A stretch of DNA of 64,000 nt from Lates calcarifer (GCF_001640805.2 NC_066837.1:22901804-22965803), one strand, 5' to 3'; positions 13,161 through 26,699 are shown, counted from the stretch's first letter. Program-made: numbers and translations. Notes: a model not told the origin generated them from the sequence alone.

Positions 13161-16100
13161 TTCCCCGCCGCCCATCCCCAGTCAACCCCAATGGTGGTAG
13201 AGTGAATGTGTATGTGTGTGTCTTAGTACTTTACAAGAAGCTAACACAACATGCCCCCGAGAGGTACCCTTTTCAGCCCAAGCCATAAAAACCACCAGCT
13301 TCAGCAGCCTTTAGAATCATTCAGGATGAAACATCGGCAGTTCAGTATTAAGTGTTTTTGATAAATCACTTTTATGAGAAATGCTTGGAAAACAAACCGT
13401 GGATAAACTGCAGTGGGCAACAGCGAGTGAATTGAAGGAGAAAAATGTCTCCACCACATTTGGATAGACATGTTCATTAGTCTTGCTTACTAACATATGG
13501 CATGGGGATGAAACAGGGCTGCTCCTCCAATGAAAAGTAAAGCTAAAGATGCTAAAGCACTTGCATATACTTATAGGAATTCACAGCAGACAAATAAGAC
13601 GAAACAATGAGATAAAAGCATGCAGTGATAATAGGGGGTGGGGGTGGGGTAGGTACAGGAAGTTGTTGCACCACTCCTCCTATTTGGCCTTTTGCCAAGG
13701 CTCCAGTTTGGGTTGGATCCCTGAAGCATTAGCATCACACATTCAAGCTGTTCCAACAGCCTGAGCGCTAACGGGCTAATGGGCTAATGGCTAATGGAAA
13801 GACTGCATCATGGGCTCTGTCTCACCAAACCTGCACGATAACACAGACACATGACAACATGGCAACAAAAACTGCGCTATCATTAATGAATCTATGGGAA
13901 TACCAGAATTAGACATAGAAACCTGTTTTGCTAACATCTGCCTAGCTAATTTTAATTATGTGAGAAAAAGTCCATCAAAACAACACTGAAATCTGGCTCT
14001 GTTGATTAATTTACTTGTTTACAGTCTCCAGTTTACTTTATTATTACTTCACTAGCTAGAACAACAACCTGTGCACCTGTTAAAAGGTCTGTCTTACACT
14101 ACTCTGGTGAAAAAGTAGCTAGCTTTTTTACAGATTTAATGCTTCTTAGCTAATGCCAATTATGTTACACTGGTTATGCAGTACGTTTAGAAGGCAGGAA
14201 TGATTTTTATACTGGAATTCCTGGTACCACTGTCTAATTAGGTTTTATACATTGTAATTGATTATTTATGATAAACTGATCACTGATTACTTACTAAAGC
14301 TTTATAGATCAGATATAAGACATTAACACCATCAATTCTTGGGTTGCCAGGTAGTGAAAACTACCTTTGACAAGTTTGACCTCGTATTTCCAGAAAAAGG
14401 TTACAGATACTCCAGACCAAATCCATTTGTTAACATTAACACAACACAACATTAACTGTACATTTAATTACTTTTTGAAAAAAATATTACATTAGGCCTA
14501 CTACCAAACTTTCAATGACAATAACTGACCTATATAACAATAGAAAATGATTTATTGTCATTCATAAAACCATTAGTTACAATTTATAAGCCCTTTCATA
14601 AACGGTGCCCCCCCCCACACACACCATCTACCTGTTATCATTTTATGTTGCATTAACAGAAGGAAGGAAACTTTAAAGTTATAAATTATTTAAAACCACT
14701 GATGACAGCTTTTATAGCGAATTAAATAATCTGTTTTCTATGAGCTTGATTAAGTTTCTCATATCATTATAGACAATTAATGTTTGTGCTGTTTCATAGT
14801 TGCTGCAAAAATACAACCACAGTAATACATCAAATTACCTTAACCTAATTCTACCTCATTAATTTTTCATTTATTTAATGGTAGCTGCTGATGAACATAG
14901 TTGAGTAAATTAGACACCTCTTGAAATACTCTAAAAATCCCCTCACTCATTCATGATTTCATTTATTCATTCATTCATTTATTTAGTGGCTCCATCAGTT
15001 GATCACCACTGAGTCTCACGACTCTGCAGTAACTGAGTGGACTGGTTAAGATGTCAGTTTTGTAAACTACTGCTATCTAGTGGTGTGAGGGTCCATTACA
15101 CTGCAGGCGGAAGTGGTCTCCCCCACAGATGACCAGAGTCACCAACGCTTCACTTCATATTTATTTTGTGCTGCATGTCTTGAAATCAGTTAAGTGGAAT
15201 ATAAGAGAATAGCACATTTTCTTTCAGCGATACTTTTATAAATATTTTTCTTCCTCTTTTTATAGTATCAAGTGTACTTTGCCTCTGTTTTTAAATAAGA
15301 CAAAAAAGAGATGATAATTTAAAGAAAATGAAATGGATGTTTGACCAGATTCTGTCTGCTTCAGTGTGCTCCTTTCCAGCTCTGACTCTTCTAACCCTAA
15401 CCCTAACCCACAATGGATTCTTTTGTCAAGCAATATCATATACAGACAGTGGGCAAACCTTAATAAATAAACATTAAAGCCCTGTAGGTCTTTCTTGAAA
15501 TATTTATGACTAAATAAGTAGCAATCAAGTTTAAGACATGCTTTGATCATATTCTTTAGGAGTTAAATGGTCAAAGACGCTGATTTGCTTCATCAGGATG
15601 ATGCGTGTGTGGCTTCATCAGATGTGACTGACAGTTCTGGCAACAAACACAAACAATCAAACATTGCTAAAGACTGGTGCTGCTTGGTGAATGGTAATAT
15701 GTTACATTATTATATTTTCCACCCCAAGCATCAAACCAGTGAGAAGAACAGGTACACAACCACAAAAACCAGAAATTTATTAAGTGAAATTACCACAACT
15801 TTTCTAAATCTGGTAGATTTTTTTGTGTTCACATAGTACTCAATCACTTCTTGTATGAGGTTGACTGAGTCTAATAATAATGTGTCTAATAAAGTCTTGG
15901 CCTCAATCTGTGTCAGACTGTATGATATCAATTTGAAGCATGTCAGATTGTGAATTGAATGCATAGTAAATATGAAAGCAGAGGCAGGTCGTCATGTCAC
16001 ATTATCCTCCTGCACCACTCTTAGGTTTTGAAAACAAAGTTCTGCAAGGATTTCCTCTTTGGCCTAAACTTTATTCAAAAGTGTCTATGTCATATATCAC

Positions 16101-16679
16101 TTTTTGATTGGTTGGTCAAATAGCATTTGGTCTTTGGTCACCAGTAGGTGTGTCTCAGTGCAATCTAGGACTGCCATTTTCTTTGTAGATCAAAGATTTT
16201 ACTACTTTTCTCTCATGATTCTCAACCTTTGCCTCACCCCACCAACAAATTTCAGATGCTTGGCGAATCCATTCCAAGGACCACTGAAACTGCTGGTGAC
16301 AGCTACAAACCTTTCAACATCTCTTTACCTGTAGCCATCTGTATTTCACTGTGTTGTAAGGCTTTGTTTGATGAAATATCTGGGACAGAAGCTTGATCCC
16401 TAACGATGTTACTGCACTCATTCTAGCTCTGTAATCAAACACTGATGCCAGATTTTCTTGCTGGCAGTTATCCTGCAGGTTAAATTACATACTGGTTAGT
16501 CAGACAACATCATGTTTATAATGGATCATTTTATCATCCCTGCCATGACACTCAAAAAGATCCTTTCTGATACAAACTCCACTATCTCTGATCCCCTCAC
16601 GTCACCCAACCACCACCACCACACCCCCACCCGCTGTGACATCTCCATTGTCCCCCTCCTTTCCTGTCCCCTCCTGCTC
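13161..16679. other. Gene-free AT-rich stretch
   Basis: Holds a short CTAATGG-type tandem (13,766-13,797), (ATTC)n at 14,958-14,985, a three-unit telomere-like CCCTAA run at 15,391-15,409 and (CCA)n near 16,608-16,622. No gene or transposon body recognised. Confidence 0.5.
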
Positions 16680-16986
16680 TCTAACTGAAGTGTGGCGGGA
16701 ATGAGTGATGAGCCAGTGTTTGGGTTAACGACAGGGACGGGGTGTTAAACCTGAAGTGTTTAATTAACCCCACAATGGGCCTGCCTGTCAGCCTGCGCCC
16801 ATTCCCTCTTGATGAAGACTTCAGCTCACACACACTCACACACACTCTAACACACATATATGCATGCACACACACAATCAGGAGGCAAGTGTGCACACTC
16901 ATACAAATTCACATGAACGCACTCAGCCACACAGGCCCTTGGAGACACACGTAATGGCAGGCACACACACACACACAGACACATAC

Positions 16987-17021
<35 letters not shown>

Positions 17022-17760
17022 CGCACACACCAGCCCGGGAGGGGAGAGGACGAGGGGAGGGGAGTAAAGTGATAATGCTCCGCCACAAACGCAAGATTGC
17101 TTTTTTTTTCTCCCTCTCCTTCTCTAAAGTCCATTTTCTGGGTCACTGCATTGCATTCATTACTGTCTTTGAAGACATTGGCCTGGGAAGGAATAATGCT
17201 TCCCTTTCACTCGCGCTGAGAGAGACTAGAGAGTTGTGAGCACCGGAGTGAGGGCCAGAGGCCTGGGAGGGAGGAGAGGAGGGCGGGGACGCGGTAATAT
17301 GTGACATCTTTATCTGGTTTTAATTTCAGTCATAAATATTGAATGCTTTATTTGCTCATCTGCAGCTGCCTCCACTCAGTTAGTGTTTGTGTCTCTTGTC
17401 TTCTTTTTTTTTGCTCTGCCAGCACACGCCATGTTTCTTATGTTGTAGCTCGGGGGTGAGAGCAATAGGATTAGGTAACGATTTTTCCATTTTCAAATGA
17501 ACTCCAAAATGGACTTTAGCCGATTGAAACACTAAAAATCCAGCCTGTGGATCCCCTCCAGATTGAATGAATATGAATAAAGCATGATTTAAAATACTTT
17601 TGTCTCGGATCTACATCACCAGACAGGGAGGAGAGGGGCTATCGGTTGCTCTCTGAGAGGGTGACACTGACATAGCGAGGATTATGGGAGTCATCTCATC
17701 TCCCGGGTGAATCAATAGGTGCCATATGACAGTGGCTCACCCATCAAGTGGCGCAGTGAC
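16680..17760. promoter_or_regulatory. Candidate enhancer-like DNA around a CA/TA microsatellite
   Basis: Low-repeat arms (16,690-16,820, 17,080-17,350 and 17,480-17,720) flank a CA-rich run (16,827-16,976) and (TA)n at 16,990-17,018. Cores include GTTTAATTAACCC, TTTATCTGG, TTCAGTCATAAATATTG and GAATATGAATAAAGC. The microsatellite-derived open frames are not genes. Confidence 0.35.
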
Positions 17761-17982
17761 TGGGGGTGCTGCTGGAAATTTGCTTAAAGCCTACACCAAT
17801 TAACTTCAACATGACAGATTCAGGCAGCCAATGAATGAACGCTTTGCATTCTGCCGCCTGCCCAACTCTGTGGGTACAGAAGGGAAACCTCAGCTGTTAG
17901 ACGGATGGCGAGCCGCTTTTGTGTGTCTTCCTGCATGCACACAAGCATCAACCCTTGTACATTTGCGTGTGCATGCTCAGGC

Positions 17983-18019
<37 letters not shown>

Positions 18020-18099
18020 GTGGGAGGGGTGGTGGTGGTGGTGGTGGTGAGGAGGAGTAAATCTGCAGTGATTCAGGCCCTGCTCTCGCTCCTTAATGA
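17761..18099. repeat. GT and GGT microsatellites
   Basis: (GT)n at 17,983-18,022 followed directly by (GGT)n at 18,028-18,050. No gene. Confidence 0.8.
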
Positions 18100-18340
18100 T
18101 GATGTCAATCTGTGAAAATGCACGCACACATTGGAGCTGTCAGGGCCTCATCAATCAGAGAGGGGTTTGTCAAAGGAGCCCAGGCCCAGATTAACGAGGC
18201 GGGGACAATGACGGCGGCCCATTTGCATAGAAAATTACCCTCATCTTTAGGAAAGTGATAGTGCCAAGGAACAGAGGCTGACAATGGGGATGTTAGCGGG
18301 CGTTGTTGCGGAGGTTATTGAGGGAAGAAAGCCGCTTTGA
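18100..18340. promoter_or_regulatory. Candidate enhancer with a perfect octamer
   Basis: ATTTGCAT at 18,221-18,228 is a perfect POU octamer, with a SOX-like ACAATG about 15 bases upstream (near 18,205). The block is non-repetitive and includes CCTCATCAATCAGAGAG. POU and SOX sites this close are common in neural enhancers; function is inferred. Confidence 0.35.
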
Positions 18341-19464
18341 TCTCTGTTTTTGTATTTAACTTGAACATAGGAACATAATTAGAACATTGATTGTAATATA
18401 TTTCATGACATTTACTCTTGAATACAAAACAACAAACATTCTTACATTTCAGCTGTGATGAATGGATTTAATAGGTTTTTATCAAGGCAAGTAAACTGAG
18501 GTGCCTTTGCGCATTTCACCGCTGACTCCATCCTCAAACCTCCCCAAAGAGGTACGACACTAGCGCAGTGTATCCCCCCTTCTGTCCATTTGCTTTTCTG
18601 CCCAAATGAGACAGTGATGTATCAAGTGGGTTTTAGCTCCGTTTTTATGAACTCCTCCAAGAATACACGCCGAGTCCATCTTTAGCCGCAGTTCCAGGGA
18701 GAGCTCCTCCCTCCCGGCTCGCTCCATTGTCAGGCAGAGGAGACAATGGTTAAAGCTACATATTAACTCAGCCTGTTGTTCACAGCCATTCGGCTCTGCT
18801 GCCATCTGGCTGAATTGGCTCCTCTCTCTCTGACATACAGGACAGTAAGGGTCAGGTCACCTGCAGGGACAGGCCAGAGTACATTAAGGCACAATAGCTG
18901 AGCTCCAGTGTGTGTGTGTGTGTGTGAAAGGGGGTATCAAAAGGAGAATTGTTTCTGTTGATCATGTCGAGTGTTTGTCTGTGTGTGTGGTGTGGGAACT
19001 GTGACTCAAAGGCAATTTGTGTGTGTGAATGTGTGTGTGCTTGGGTTCGTTGGTGTATGTGTTGGTCGAGTCTGTGTACATGCATTTATATTTGCACCTG
19101 TGTAAGAAAAGAAAGTGACTGCATGCAGTTTGTGTCATTGTGCTTGTCCTTTCACCACCACAAGAGAAAGTGTGTGTGGTTTAGTGTGTGTGTGTGTGGT
19201 TCAGTGTGTGCGTGTGTGGTGGCAGGGGGCCTTCCTCAGAGCTTCGCGAGAGCAGGACAGTTAAGGTGTCACTGCCATGATGGAGAGGGTCCTCCTTCAC
19301 AGGAGGCCAGCAGCTGCCAGGTTTTCAGCAGCTTGTGCCGAGGACTCCACATAAGTTAGTGGTCAGAGGTTTGGGTAATGTGTGAAGAAAAGGCCCCGGA
19401 AAACACAAGATTTACAGCGGGGGTCGGAGGTCAGAGGTCAAACTGTGCAAGGTCGCAAGGTGCA

Positions 19465-19516
<52 letters not shown>

Positions 19517-20149
19517 GCACAGCATTAGCTTATTAAAGTTAATGCTTAACAATATTGTCATACATTTGGTTCACTTTTTGATCCCTTTCCTCCACAGGGT
19601 TTTCTCTAAATGGTCACTTCACTCAAACTGCAAACAAAACATAAATGTGCTATTTCCTGAATTACCTGTACTAACTTTCTTTTAAAAATTTTTGTATTTT
19701 ACATTGTTCCCTGCTTAATTATATTTCTCCAAGTTTTATTTAAATGTAGCATTTGTATCTTGAACTCCTTCCAGAAATCAAGAACAGCTGGCACTACTTC
19801 CTCCCCAGGAAGTTCTAAGAAACTTATTCACCTGTTAAATAAAATAATCTGGTTTCTGGTGGAAAAAAAAACTGAATCCTACATCAGTTCCTTTATTTTG
19901 TTGGCCTTAAAGTGGTGGAAAGCAAATATACTGAGTCAAAAATCAGCTGGAACAAGTGCAAGGTTTTAAATGTACGATACAGACTTCCTCAATTTTGCAA
20001 AAATTCAGTGTCAAACTACAGCTTTCACCTCAGTGACTTTTTTTTGTTTACATTTTTGTGTATTTCCAAGCTGACCTTTAAATCTACTTAGAGGAAAGTA
20101 TCTCCACAAACTGTATTTAAGGCCAGTAAATAAATAAATAGCCTCATTA
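18341..20149. other. Gene-free stretch with GT/CT/CA repeats and a DR1 site
   Basis: (GT)n at 18,907-18,926, interrupted GT through 18,975-19,215, and (CT)n(CA)n at 19,468-19,516. A perfect AGGTCA direct repeat with one-base spacing lies at 19,428-19,440. The 136-codon frame at 18,949-19,359 is repeat-derived. Confidence 0.5.
19428..19440 (+). promoter_or_regulatory. Perfect DR1 nuclear-receptor half-site repeat
   Basis: AGGTCA-G-AGGTCA, the ideal DR1 for HNF4, RXR-PPAR and COUP-TF type receptors. A third, weaker half site (GGGTCG) lies just upstream. Confidence 0.5.
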
Positions 20150-21330
20150 ATCACCTCTAGATCAGAGTAGACACTTTAACACCCTGACAGTCGACTTGGC
20201 ATCCCCCCTTATTACACTGTCATGGACCAATAAACACTCGTGCCAGCGCCACTCCACCAATCAAACATCTGGCATCTGCAGGTCGTTAGGGACGACGACG
20301 AATCAGATCCCTCGCTCACGCAGAGGAGGGGGAGTCGGCTCTGTGCCCGGACCCTCCTAATCTCACCAATGGGAATGCAGCACTCCTTGTAATCCAATTA
20401 AAGGAGCGTAAGCGGTTTGTTAGACACTGTGTGTTAATGTAAGCACTATCCAATATACTCTGGGCTGGTAACAGCATGGCTGGGGATACACTTTGGTCCG
20501 TGGAACATTGGAGTGGTATACAGCTGGAGGGGCTGCTGTGGTAATATCAGGATCAGCACATTTCCATGGTATTTGCTTTGGCCTTTTGGAGTCTCATTTG
20601 TACCATCTCAAACCAGGCTTGTATGAATACAGCAGAGGGGGGAGAAGGCCTATAGCTCTCAGAATGATAATACTGCTGACCTTTGGTTGTTCTTCTTCAG
20701 GCCTGATGACGAAGACAAAAGAGGTTTTAAGAGATGAAGAATGAGAAAGGTCATCCACAAAGTCACTCAACAAACCTGTGCAGTGTGTACTTTAGGCCTG
20801 CGTCAGTGTTTTCTGAAATGAGGATGCATGTAGACAGCAGAAGACTGAGTGGGATGGTTCCTTGATTGTCACCCCTCATTGTTATTCAGCCCTATTCACT
20901 CTGTGACTGTGTAGTCGTGCATCTTAATTGTATTTTACTAAGAAGCATTTAATAACCGTAGATTTGTACCATTTGCAGTCACTGCAGACGTAAAGATGAG
21001 TTTTCTCTCACACTGGCACCTCCCATTTCCTCTGATCGAGCAGCTGCACGTGAACACGCTGCATCTGACACGCAGGAACTTAATCATATCTTCTTTTTTC
21101 CTCTTTCCCAGATGCACCAAATTGAACTTAATTAGATGCTACATCACCTCAGTGAGGGGCTGCATGGCAAATCTTATTAAGAAAAAGCAGTGTGTTTCTC
21201 CAACGCTCGCTGATTCCTTTACATCTTGGCGTCTGTGGGAGAAAACCCCGCCGAGGCGTATTCTCCAGCCCCTGTAACTAATGACGGCGTTGCCCAGATC
21301 TGACAGTGAGCTGTGTCTGTATATTGTGCT
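20150..21330. promoter_or_regulatory. Low-repeat, possibly regulatory DNA
   Basis: Two quiet blocks, about 20,150-20,470 (with CCAATTAAAGG and GGTAATATCAGG nearby) and 21,000-21,330 (with TTAATCATATC and ACTTAATTAGATGC), free of microsatellites. No gene; conservation untested. Confidence 0.3.
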
Positions 21331-22700
21331 TAATATCATAATAATAATGAGAGCAAATTAGAACAATCAATTTCCATGGCTGGTTGTTGATTGGAGGAGG
21401 AGGTGGAAGTGACAGGGGGTGATCCATCATCCTCTGCCAGTCACATTAAGGAGAGCGCCGAGGAGCAGGTGGGCTGGGCTGGAGGCCAGCCGCAGCCAAT
21501 GGGAACGGGCGTGAGGGGAGGAGGGAGATCCATTACACCCAAATCAAGTGCTAATGTAGCTGTGAAGTGGGTAAAACGTAGAGCAGCGATAGAAAGAGAG
21601 GAGAGAGAGGATGACAGGGTGTCGCTGAGACTTATGACTGGTTCAAGTGGGCTCTTGAGTGTATGTGTGTGTGTGTGTATGTGTGTGTCCATGCATCCTT
21701 TTGCTAGAGTCACTGATATTTCAGTGTAACATCGCCGCAAGTCTAAACGAAACCTTTACATAAAATAAACTGCATATTGTCCTTTGTTTCAGTCCATAAC
21801 CACAGTCAACCTGCCATCATGAACTGAAGCTCACGTCCCACAAGAGGTCACTAAAATCTCATTTCCTTACAATCCCTCAGAGCTCCCTGTCTCCTAAATG
21901 TTCATCAGCACAATGCAGCAGTCACGTCACAGGATCATGTGCTATTCATAACCACAGTGTATTGACGCAGAACCTAAATATGCATGTGAAAATGCAGAGT
22001 TAAAATTTTCTGCCACCAACTGCTGACCTCACTATAAAGAAAGGGAGATAATTATAGCTGTGTTATAGCTTGTGAGAATAATCAGTGCGGAATTGAGGCC
22101 TGGTTGATGACAGTCACTTCACTTCATGGTTTTTAAATATATCAGCTGAGTGACCTCACACACTCACACACAGATGCACACTTCATTTCCCTAACTTGTG
22201 CTCATCACACACACCAAGAAACACAGCGCATCACTCAACAGTTAATGTCCCAGACTCCTGTTGGAGTCGCTCAACCACAGCCAAAACCGGTCAGTTTTAA
22301 AAAATTGGGAGAAAGCAACATTAAGTACATTTCCACCTTTTATCAGCTCGTGTTGGAGTCTTTCTCTCTAATCCTATTTCTGCTAAACGATGGCATGGGG
22401 CGAGTATATTAGATTTCATCAGCAGCCATCAATCATGGCCGCACTTAACACGATCAGCTCCCCAGTTTATTCAGAGCGAACAATGGGGGACAGGCACGTC
22501 CCGCCTGCAACAGAGTAAATGAGGAATTTAAATACTGCACAAGAGACTACGGTGGCTCGGAGGGGGCTGACTGATTAAAGGCCACAATATCTGCTTTTCT
22601 AGGCAGATGATCTGTCAATGGTATGCAAGAGGAGGTTTATTGAAATAATGGGCTGCTAATGTGAGGTTATTTTGCACTTGCTGCACACACGCAAATGTTT
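21331..22700. other. Gene-free; low-repeat with one GT microsatellite
   Basis: (GT)n at 21,659-21,688. The overlapping frames at 21,391-21,740 include the repeat and have no known domain. About 22,330-22,680 is again non-repetitive and could be regulatory. Confidence 0.4.
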
Positions 22701-22746
22701 GTGAGGATATATTCAATGTAGCAAAAATGCCTTTCCAGTGTATGTG

Positions 22747-22788
<42 letters not shown>

Positions 22789-24021
22789 TGACTTACAAAC
22801 ACATTTTCACACACAGGCACATGCATGCACATGCTCGTTCTCCAGCACAGTATCCCCTACTGTTTGGTATTGATGCGTAATTTATCAAGTGCCAACTCAT
22901 TCTCTGTTGAAAGGAAATTAAATCATGTAGTTCCAGATCCTGATTATGATCATGCGATGTCCCTCTTGTAAATTATGTCAGTGAGATGTTCATTTCTTTT
23001 GTTTTTTTTTCCAGCATCCATGTCTCTCTTCAATTTTTTACCAAATCCTTTTATTAATGCAACAGATACAACCAGATACTGAGGATGGCAATAGAAGCAG
23101 GAAAAGAATGGAGAAATGTCATTGTGATAGAAAGTTCAACACTTCAGATAGCTGTGGGAAATGTAGGGCAAGAAAGGAAATGAGTTATTATATAGCTTTT
23201 TTTTTTCAGCTCTTGAGCAGAGAAATGACCACCCACAAACCCCAGAGTCACATGAGCCCTGCTGTGTCTTCAGTGAAGGAGCATCTGTAGAAGTGATGGA
23301 ATGAATGAATAATAATGTTTGAATACAAAAAGGAGAAATGAGGATGAATATACTGTAAAAGTAAAACAAAACAAAAATACACATAGTGAATGTGTTATTG
23401 TGTTGTTGTAATTGGTGGCTCATTCTCAGTGTGTGTGTCTGTTACAACCTCCAAATCATGGCTTTGATCCAACAAGTCCAGAGAGCAACAAATGAGTGTA
23501 GACCTGATATTGATTAAGCTCCATCAGGAGAAACAGAGCTCAGACTCCTCATTCACTTTCAACAATTTAGCTTAAGTGGTGAACCTGCTCTCAGATGAAG
23601 TCCTCTCTGTCTGATGCACTGCAGTACGAGGAATCAGTGTCTCTGTTGTTTTTTTTTTTTTTTAGGCTAATCTAAACTCTACTATTTCTCAGAGTGTAAT
23701 TAAAAGGAAATTATAATGACAGTTGGTCATTGGTTACTTGAATGATGGGCAGTTGTTACTCACTTTTATACCTTGAAAAATCAAGTCAAAAGCAAGTCAT
23801 TTGTATGATTTATGACCAAAACAGTTTTATACATCATCACTTCTTTTGAAATAACCGAGATTTCAATCTGTTGTTATTCTTTAGCTGTAACTCATGACAG
23901 CCATCCTGCACACAACCACCTGACCATGTTTAAAGCAGCACTAATCAGTATTTCTGTATTATCAATGGGTCATATGATGATGTGTGATGTGTGATGTGTG
24001 TGTAATGTGAAATGTGTTGTC

Positions 24022-24330
24022 TGTAAAGATGAGCTGTTGCTGAAATTCCATCATTTGAAGCCACCATCTAGTTCTGTTCTTCTAAAGTTCTGGGTCATTA
24101 TCTTGCTGTAGGATGATCTCCTGACCAACCAGTATGTGTTCTTTAGTTGCTGTTTTCTCACCATTCTGATGGCAGCATTCAGGACTACTTCCTGTAGTAC
24201 AGTATTGTCCTAATAATGCATCAGAGGGTGTAGCAGTTCCATCACTACCTTTCCACAGACAGAGGGTTTCTAAGAGATCAACAGAAGTTGGGACACACAC
24301 ACAAATTGTTGTTGTAGTAACTTTCAATGT
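24022..24330 (-). pseudogene. Possible Tc1/mariner transposase relic
   Basis: The minus strand around 24,115-24,083 reads IILQQDNDPEL. QQDNDP is the segment around the second catalytic Asp of Tc1-like transposases. The preceding residues do not clearly match, the frame ends at once, and no terminal repeats were found. It may be a decayed fragment or a chance match. Confidence 0.3.
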
Positions 24331-24509
24331 TTCATTTATTTACATTGCTGCAGGAAAGATGTTCTTTCTTATTTCCTGAAAAGGGTCTAATTTCTATGAA
24401 TTTTACATGATTTACCACTTACATTTGTACCATTTAATGTTATTCACTGGACTTGAGCTGCTTAAATTTAAATAAAAAACTGGAAAAATGTGGGTGTTGT
24501 AAAACCTAC

Positions 24510-24546
24510 CACACACTACCAGACAGTACCTGACTGGTAGTGTGTG
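24510..24546. repeat. Perfect 13-bp hairpin
   Basis: CACACACTACCAG (24,510-24,522), an 11-base loop, and its exact reverse complement CTGGTAGTGTGTG (24,534-24,546). Confidence 0.8.
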
Positions 24547-24640
24547 TTGTTGCGATACATACACAGTATGTATTCAGCCTGCAGAGGTATAATTCCTTTG
24601 TCACCTCAACAGCTTTATATGGTGATAATATATCACTGCT

Positions 24641-24700
24641 GTGTTTACAGCTTGTTGCGCTGCCACCAAGTGGCCAAGAAAAAAAATCAGTTAGCTGCAG
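24641..24700 (+). repeat. Fragment of dispersed repeat family B
   Basis: TTTACAGCTTGTTGCG and CCAAGTGGCCAAGAAAA match the 3' end of the copy in intron 11 (about 41,440-41,480). Confidence 0.4.
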
Positions 24701-26699
24701 ATGAGGAATAGAAAACAGTTATGAATTTATGTTTAAATTCATAACTAAGACTCAGATGGAATAGTAGGAATAAACCATCAAAAACAAACACAGAGACCAC
24801 AAACCCAGATGTTCACATGTTCAAGTTTTAACCCCACAGTCTATTCTGATGTGAAAGAAAGAAGGACAAAGCAAGACACAGCAAATACATATGGTCTAAG
24901 GAAATCATCAAAATAAATAAAACATAAACTAAAATATGAAATATAATATTTAGAATTTAAAACATTGTTTAATTTATTTATCAAATTACATACACCTGCA
25001 CAAAGACCAGCACAATTAACCAGAGAGTTTTTTTCTGTGTGGAGTTTTGTTGACACTGTGTCTGCAAGGCTGATCGACCTGTTTTCTGGGATCATAGGGT
25101 GTGATGTTGAGAAGTTATTGTCATTTTCAGTTCCTGTTGCTTGTTTACCTGATAGACTTCATCATCATTGTGAGAGAAAAAAATCCTCAGAATATTTAAT
25201 GTTACTGCACAACAGTGTTAGTCTGCTCTGCTTTTGTGGTGTCAGCCCTGTGAGTTGTGTCCTTGTTCACGGCATAATTGATTTTTTACACAAAAGCAGC
25301 ATGATGCCACAGACATTTCACAGTGATAGAAGTCATATGACACAAGCCATTTGACTTGCATGATAGTCTCAACTTGGCTAGTTGGGTTAAAGTTATAGGA
25401 GCACAAGTCTGAAGGGTCATTGGTTGTGTATCAGAGGATACTGTGTAGGACTGTAGCAGGTAATAGCAGCAGGGAGGAGAAGTGTGACGGAGGCAGCATT
25501 GTTTGAAGACATCAGTAATGAGATGGAAAGAACCACTGATTTCCTCATCTCTATATTGTTTTTATTTGATTAAGTTACTCCTCTTTCCATGTATGATACA
25601 TTATATCTTAGTTTACTGTTTCATCAACACCCAAGTCACTCTTTCTAACTTGTACAGCCTTCAGACAAGTAATGCAGATTTGTGAGTTAATTCATATTAT
25701 GGATTTCTGCTTTGTAAACTCAAGACAAAACCTGTTGTTAATGAGGCTGGGAGAGACATTGTAGGTCTGGAGATCTTGTCTTTCTCTGTCTTCCACAAGT
25801 TTAAATTCCATTAGTTTAACTACTCATACTGAATATTTCAAATTAAAAGCCAAAAAAGAAACACTAGCAGTACAATAGTAGGATAGGCAGAACAATAAAT
25901 GAGAAAAAAAAATCCAGGATGGACCTTAAACTCTGTAAAAGGTATTTCTGGTGATTCCATGACAGTGTGATATTTTTGTAATGCGATCAGAATGGCAAAA
26001 CAGGAAAACATAAATTGACCTGAATTTAATATCTTGAATTTTATTTATTAATATAGAAACATGAAAAGAAGACTCCCCAATGTTTTTTCCTCATAGCCAT
26101 TAATTTCACAGGTCAAGGATGAGAAAACCTTACATATCATTTACTTAATAAATCAACCATGGGACTCATTTTTGCCTTGAAGAAAAGATTGAACATGGAT
26201 GGTCTTGTTGGACTTTGTCTTTGTAGATCCAAAGGCTGATGTCCACCTTACTGCTATGTTAGATCTGGTCATGACAGGCCTACTTCTAACTGATTGTTTT
26301 AGATGATCTTTTTTCCCCCCAGATTTCTGAGAAGGTAAAACTTTACAATACAATACAATTTTTAAGATTTATCCTGTGACCCCTTGTTGGAACCACAGCA
26401 TTATACAACCTTGACCCAGCCTGTACAACACAGACTCATTGAACTAGTTGAATGAATAAACAGTAGACTGTACCTGTATGTGCCTTATATCTCCACATTT
26501 GGTCTCACTGGCTATTATGACCTACTTGTTACTTATAGTAACAAGTCATTGGTCTATTAGTGATGACTATGGCTCTGTTAAATGTTGCAGCAAGGTGAAG
26601 TCAAGCCAGTTCGCCCTTAATAATCTGAGAAAACCATATTATTAATATGCAACAAACAAAAATGAAAAGAAATTAATTCATGTATTTAATTTGGATAAA
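24701..26699. other. Gene-free AT-rich stretch upstream of the promoter
   Basis: No coding exon, RNA gene or named repeat. A small palindrome (CTTGTTACT, three-base loop, AGTAACAAG) sits at 26,525-26,545. A non-coding first exon of the transporter gene could be hidden here. Confidence 0.5.

Larger units (their letters stand above)
22701..24640. repeat. Gene-free; microsatellites and a small hairpin
   Basis: (CA)n at 22,748-22,785, poly-T at 23,649-23,663, a GTGTGAT-type run near 23,975-24,005, and a perfect 13-bp hairpin at 24,510-24,546 (listed separately). Confidence 0.6.

Noticed and set aside
23057..23290. 77-codon frame with several Cys and Lys
   Set aside because: CHCDRKF and CGKCRARKE look zinc-finger-like but spacing fits no known finger; no continuation.
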